DNA from: an uncultured Clostridia bacterium
Lineage (GTDB): Bacteria > Bacillota > Clostridia > Lachnospirales > Lachnospiraceae
DNA length: 8,615 nucleotides
Direction: 5' to 3'
Assembly: GCA_946623485.1 (NCBI GenBank)
Contig: CAMORF010000082.1
Span: 1 to 8,615 of the forward strand
Below the pieces are notes generated by a model. It worked only from the letters and a program-made list of their open reading frames with translations, was not told the DNA's origin and did not search any database. A program made the position numbers and the translations under genes. Numbering within the stretch: position 1 is the stretch's first letter; each line of letters begins with the position of its first letter. Of the stretch, positions 6,691 to 8,615 are shown in pieces.

Positions 6691-6719
6691 ATTATAAACA
6701 AGATGCCTTTATTAAACAA
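6691..6719 (-). promoter_or_regulatory. Sigma-A-like promoter of the EAL gene
   Basis: On the minus strand TTGTTT (6719-6714) and a perfect TATAAT (6696-6691) are separated by exactly 17 bp. Transcription would begin near 6684, leaving a ~60-base leader. GCCTT/AAGGC (6705-6709 and 6718-6722) form a small inverted repeat over the spacer and -35 that could be a binding site. Confidence 0.7.
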
Positions 6720-6766
6720 GGCAAAAGTGGTATTCTTGCTACAGAACATTGATCAGAGCATGGACA

Positions 6767-6876
6767 GGGCATAACCTGGACATAACCAGATCATAACCAG
6801 ATCATAACCAGATCATAACCAGGACGTAACCAAGTCATAACCAGGACATAGCCAGGATATAACCAGATCATAACCA
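6767..6876. repeat. Ten-unit 11-bp tandem array, consensus GATCATAACCA
   Basis: Ten adjacent 11-bp units run from 6767 to 6876 with no spacers. Four match GATCATAACCA exactly (starting 6789, 6800, 6811, 6866). The others vary mostly in the first three bases (GGGCATAACCT, GGACATAACCA, GGACGTAACCA, AGTCATAACCA, GGACATAGCCA, GGATATAACCA), while the TAACCA half is conserved. A decayed unit may follow (6877-6887). Eleven is not a multiple of three, so it is not a coding repeat. The array lies about 47 bp upstream of the EAL -35 and ~200 bp upstream of the GNAT gene. Near-helical phasing would put every unit on roughly one face of the DNA. Confidence 0.95.
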
Positions 6877-6906
6877 CAACATATACTCGCGAACGAATTC
6901 CATTTC

Positions 6907-6949
6907 CGTTTGGATGAGTTCACCGTGGTATATGCGGTGAACCGAAACG
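6907..6949. promoter_or_regulatory. Perfect inverted repeat / extended hairpin in the divergent region
   Basis: GTTCACCG (6918-6925) and CGGTGAAC (6935-6942) are perfect 8-bp arms around a 9-bp spacer, TGGTATATG. An outer pair, CGTTT (6907-6911) and AAACG (6945-6949), extends it after an unequal internal bulge. No T run follows on either strand, so an intrinsic terminator is unlikely. It could be an operator for a dimeric regulator or an RNA hairpin. Confidence 0.55.
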
Positions 6950-6960
6950 CTTTCCTTCGC

Positions 6961-7034
6961 TGACGCCTGAAAACGCCGACGCTTGGAAATCGCTGACGCT
7001 TGGAAATCGCTGACGCTTGGAAATCGCTGACGTT
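6961..7034. repeat. 17-bp tandem repeat, consensus TGACGCTTGGAAATCGC
   Basis: Two perfect copies (6994-7010 and 7011-7027) are preceded by a copy differing at one base (6977-6993) and a more decayed one (6961-6976), and followed by a partial TGACGTT (7028-7034). The unit and sequence differ from the 11-bp array ~85 bp to the left. Each full copy contains TTGGAA, and the last copy supplies the proposed -35 of the GNAT gene. Confidence 0.93.
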
Positions 7035-7046
7035 AACCTATATAAC
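7017..7046 (+). promoter_or_regulatory. Putative GNAT gene promoter using a repeat-borne -35
   Basis: TTGGAA (7017-7022, in the third 17-bp repeat) and TATAAC (7041-7046) are 18 bp apart, upstream of the SD-like GAAAGGG (7062-7068) and the ATG at 7079. The -10 is good, the -35 moderate. Transcription would begin near 7053, leaving a short leader. Confidence 0.4.
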
Positions 7047-7078
7047 GCTGAAAATATCATAGAAAGGGCAACACCACC

Positions 7079-7549
7079 ATGAAAATCCGACGCGCTGAAA
7101 CCGCAGACATCGACGACATCCTCCGTCTCCTGACGCAGGTCAACATGGTTCACCATACAATACGGCCTGACCTCTTCAAAGGTCCTGCCACCAAATACTC
7201 CCGCGAAGAGCTTGAAGCAAAGCTTCAGGCCACCGAAGATCCCATCTTCGTCTATCCCGGGGACAACGGACACATCCAGGGCTATCTCTTCTGCGAATCA
7301 CAGGAAATCAAAGAAAGCCCGCTCCGCACAGGCATCCGCACCCTATACATCGACGACCTGTGCGTAGACGAAACCGCACGCGGCAAGCACATCGGCAAAC
7401 AGCTTTACGACCACGCCCTGGACTACGCCCGCGCCCAGGGCTTCTACAACGTCACGCTCCATGTCTGGGGCGGGAACGACCCCGCCCTGAAATTCTACCG
7501 AAAGATGGGCATGCAAAACCAATACCAATGCCTGGAGCAGATCCTGTGA
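7079..7549 (+). CDS. GNAT family N-acetyltransferase
   Basis: A stand-alone 156-residue acetyltransferase of usual family length. It begins with MKIRRAETADIDDI, a typical GNAT first strand and helix. The central strand IDDLCVDETARGKHIGKQLY (91-110) contains the acetyl-CoA pyrophosphate-binding RGKHIG (101-106), and the C-terminal HVWGGNDPALKFYRKMGM (128-145) has the usual Asn133 and Tyr140. The acetyl acceptor cannot be assigned. The SD-like GAAAGGG (7062-7068) lies 10 bases before ATG. Codons strongly favour C or G in the third position, unlike the following AAA-ATPase gene, suggesting different histories. It is not obviously related to the GNAT half of the NUDIX fusion beyond the shared fold. 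The stop codon lies within a hairpin repeat. Confidence 0.93.
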   Translation: MKIRRAETADIDDILRLLTQVNMVHHTIRPDLFKGPATKYSREELEAKLQATEDPIFVYPGDNGHIQGYLFCESQEIKESPLRTGIRTLYIDDLCVDETARGKHIGKQLYDHALDYARAQGFYNVTLHVWGGNDPALKFYRKMGMQNQYQCLEQIL

Positions 7550-7574
7550 AACAGGGGACGGTTCTCCGTTTCAC
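7546..7574. repeat. GGGGACGGTTCT-type dispersed hairpin repeat over the GNAT stop codon
   Basis: GTGAAAC (7546-7552) pairs with GTTTCAC (7568-7574). Inside, GGGGA (7554-7558) pairs with TCTCC (7563-7567) with one G-T wobble; A7553 bulges and CGGT is the loop. The core resembles the GGGGACGGTTCT hairpins I recall as dispersed in many bacterial genomes, in some cases linked to REP-associated tyrosine transposases. The GNAT TGA (7547-7549) lies in the left arm, so the element may have supplied the current stop. No T run follows at once, so it is a weak terminator at best. The rest of the gap to 7641 shows nothing clear beyond a small CGCATT/AATGCG inverted repeat around a T run (7590-7610). Confidence 0.7.
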
Positions 7575-7641
7575 TCCGTTTCCTTCATTCGCATTCGTTT
7601 TTTAAATGCGGATTTTGAAACCTTTGATTTAACTTCTTTGG

Positions 7642-7648
7642 AAGGAGG
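7642..7648 (+). promoter_or_regulatory. Strong ribosome binding site selecting a TTG start
   Basis: AAGGAGG ends nine bases before the TTG at 7658, an ideal distance. The first in-frame ATG (7667) is 18 bases away, too far. The SD therefore argues for TTG initiation of the AAA-ATPase gene. Confidence 0.75.
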
Positions 7649-7657
7649 CGTTTGCGG

Positions 7658-8615
7658 TTGGATAAGATGATCGTAGTTGGCAATGATATCTTTGATGAGT
7701 TCATCCGGGATGATGGTTACTATGTGGATAAAACAGAACTGATCTATGACCTTGCGGCAAAGGCTCGCAGCAAGGTAACACTTTTCACCCGCCCCCGCCG
7801 TTTTGGCAAGACGCTCACCCTGAGCATGATGGAAAGCTTCTTCGATATCGAACGTAACAGTGCAGATGTATTTGCAGAACGAAAGATTGTGCTGAATCAT
7901 CCAGATTTTTGCACAGAGTGGATGAACCAGTATCCTGTGTTATTTCTCACCTTTAAGGATGTAGAAGGGCTGAGCTTCTCGGCTGCCTACGGAATGCTGG
8001 AAGGAACCATCTCGAGGCTTTGCGTCAAACACTCTGAACTTGCTGAAAAAAAGGAGATCAATCCTGCAGATAAAGATGTATTTTTACGGTTGATGCATAA
8101 AGAAGCATCCCTGAATGAAATCAAGAGTTCTCTGGATACCACCATGCGCATGATGAAGGCAGTATACGGGAAGCCGGTCATCCTCCTGATTGATGAATAT
8201 GATGTTCCGCTGGCCAAAGCGGCGGAGACAAAGAATAAAGAGTTCTATAGTCAAATGCTGGACGTTATCCGCGGGATGATGAGTATTTCAATGAAGACAA
8301 ATGAGTATCTGAAGTTCGCAGTCGTTACCGGCTGCCTCCGAATCTCCAAAGAAAGCATCTTCACGGGCGTTAATAACTTTTCCTGTTACTCTGTTACAAA
8401 CAGAAAGTTCAGCCAGTACTTCGGCTTCACAAGGGATGAAGTCGCTGACATGCTGGATGCTTTCGGGTTGGCCGACAAGCTGGAACTGATCCAGGAGTGG
8501 TATGACGGCTACATCTTCGGAAACACGGAAGTGTTCTGCCCATGGGATGTTGCAAGCTACTTGTCCGCAGCGATTGACGACGAAGAAGAAGCGCCTCGAA
8601 ACTACTGGGCAGACA
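7658..8615 (+). CDS. AAA-ATPase-like protein (PD-(D/E)XK-associated family), 3' end outside the window
   Basis: An open frame from TTG 7658 runs to the window edge: 319 residues without a stop, against roughly 500-570 usual for the family, so the C-terminus is missing. It matches the AAA-ATPase_like family (Pfam PF09820) as remembered: GYYVDKTELI (20-29), the Walker-A-like RPRRFGKT (45-52, Lys51), Walker B VILLIDEYD (174-182, Asp179-Glu180), a sensor-like VVTGCLRISKESIFTGVNNF segment, and EWYDGYIFG...PWDVASYL near the edge. Family members usually end in a PD-(D/E)XK nuclease-like domain, expected beyond 8615. The biological role is unknown; the genes are often multicopy and of accessory character. 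Codon use is visibly more A/T-rich than the upstream GNAT gene, compatible with separate acquisition. Confidence 0.92.
   Translation, partial: MDKMIVVGNDIFDEFIRDDGYYVDKTELIYDLAAKARSKVTLFTRPRRFGKTLTLSMMESFFDIERNSADVFAERKIVLNHPDFCTEWMNQYPVLFLTFKDVEGLSFSAAYGMLEGTISRLCVKHSELAEKKEINPADKDVFLRLMHKEASLNEIKSSLDTTMRMMKAVYGKPVILLIDEYDVPLAKAAETKNKEFYSQMLDVIRGMMSISMKTNEYLKFAVVTGCLRISKESIFTGVNNFSCYSVTNRKFSQYFGFTRDEVADMLDAFGLADKLELIQEWYDGYIFGNTEVFCPWDVASYLSAAIDDEEEAPRNYWAD

Noticed and set aside
6767..6876. CRISPR array.
   Set aside because: Units are 11 bp and directly adjacent with no unique spacers, and no cas gene is present.
6920..7273. 117-codon minus-strand frame spanning the divergent region and the start of the GNAT gene.
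   Set aside because: It consists of antisense GNAT sequence plus translation of the 17-bp repeats; no family resemblance and the opposite strand has a clear gene.
7571..7900. 109-codon minus-strand frame antisense to the AAA-ATPase start.
   Set aside because: It is a shadow of the plus-strand gene, whose Walker A region and SD are clear.
7079..8615. GNAT and AAA-ATPase as a toxin-antitoxin or two-gene defence pair.
   Set aside because: They are 108 bp apart, separated by a hairpin repeat, differ in codon use, and the GNAT lacks a partner such as an RHH or Xre antitoxin.

Overview
The window looks like a chromosomal segment of an anaerobic, low-GC-lineage Gram-positive bacterium, most likely a Clostridia/Lachnospiraceae-type Firmicute. 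The basis is protein resemblance recalled from memory (TreR, ProA, NUDIX and AAA-ATPase-like proteins), strong AGGAGG-type ribosome binding sites, sigma-A-like promoters, and one GTG/ATG and one TTG start choice. No search was possible, so the taxon is an inference. No rRNA, tRNA, IS element or CRISPR array was seen.

Layout. From 127 to 6624 five genes lie on the minus strand. In transcription order they are: a cytosolic degenerate-GGDEF/EAL c-di-GMP phosphodiesterase candidate (6624-4939), a NUDIX-GNAT two-domain fusion (4783-3668), gamma-glutamyl phosphate reductase ProA (3576-2263), a TreR-like GntR/UTRA repressor (2184-1414), and an exported HSL-family alpha/beta-hydrolase (1263-127). The gaps are 70-155 bp and several hold their own promoter-like sequences, so this is a co-oriented row of mostly independent units rather than one tight operon. 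The clearest signals are the sigma-A-like promoters of the EAL gene and treR, and an intrinsic terminator whose loop contains the treR stop codon.

From 7079 rightward the genes are on the plus strand: a small GNAT acetyltransferase (7079-7549), then an AAA-ATPase-like protein with a TTG start (from 7658) that runs off the window. The 454-bp divergent region 6625-7078 holds no convincing gene. It is packed with repeats: ten 11-bp tandem units, a perfect 8-bp inverted repeat, and a 17-bp tandem repeat next to a putative GNAT promoter.

How the genes relate. They look like separate housekeeping and accessory functions: second-messenger turnover, nucleotide clean-up plus acetylation, proline synthesis, trehalose regulation and a secreted esterase. 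treR lacks its usual trehalose PTS and hydrolase neighbours and proA lacks proB, at least in this window. The most unusual features are the two-enzyme NUDIX-GNAT fusion, the dead-looking GGDEF joined to an intact EAL, and the fact that nearly every intergenic region carries its own short tandem or dispersed repeat. I did not find a convincing complete new defence or mobile system; the AAA-ATPase at the right edge is the best accessory candidate but is incomplete here.
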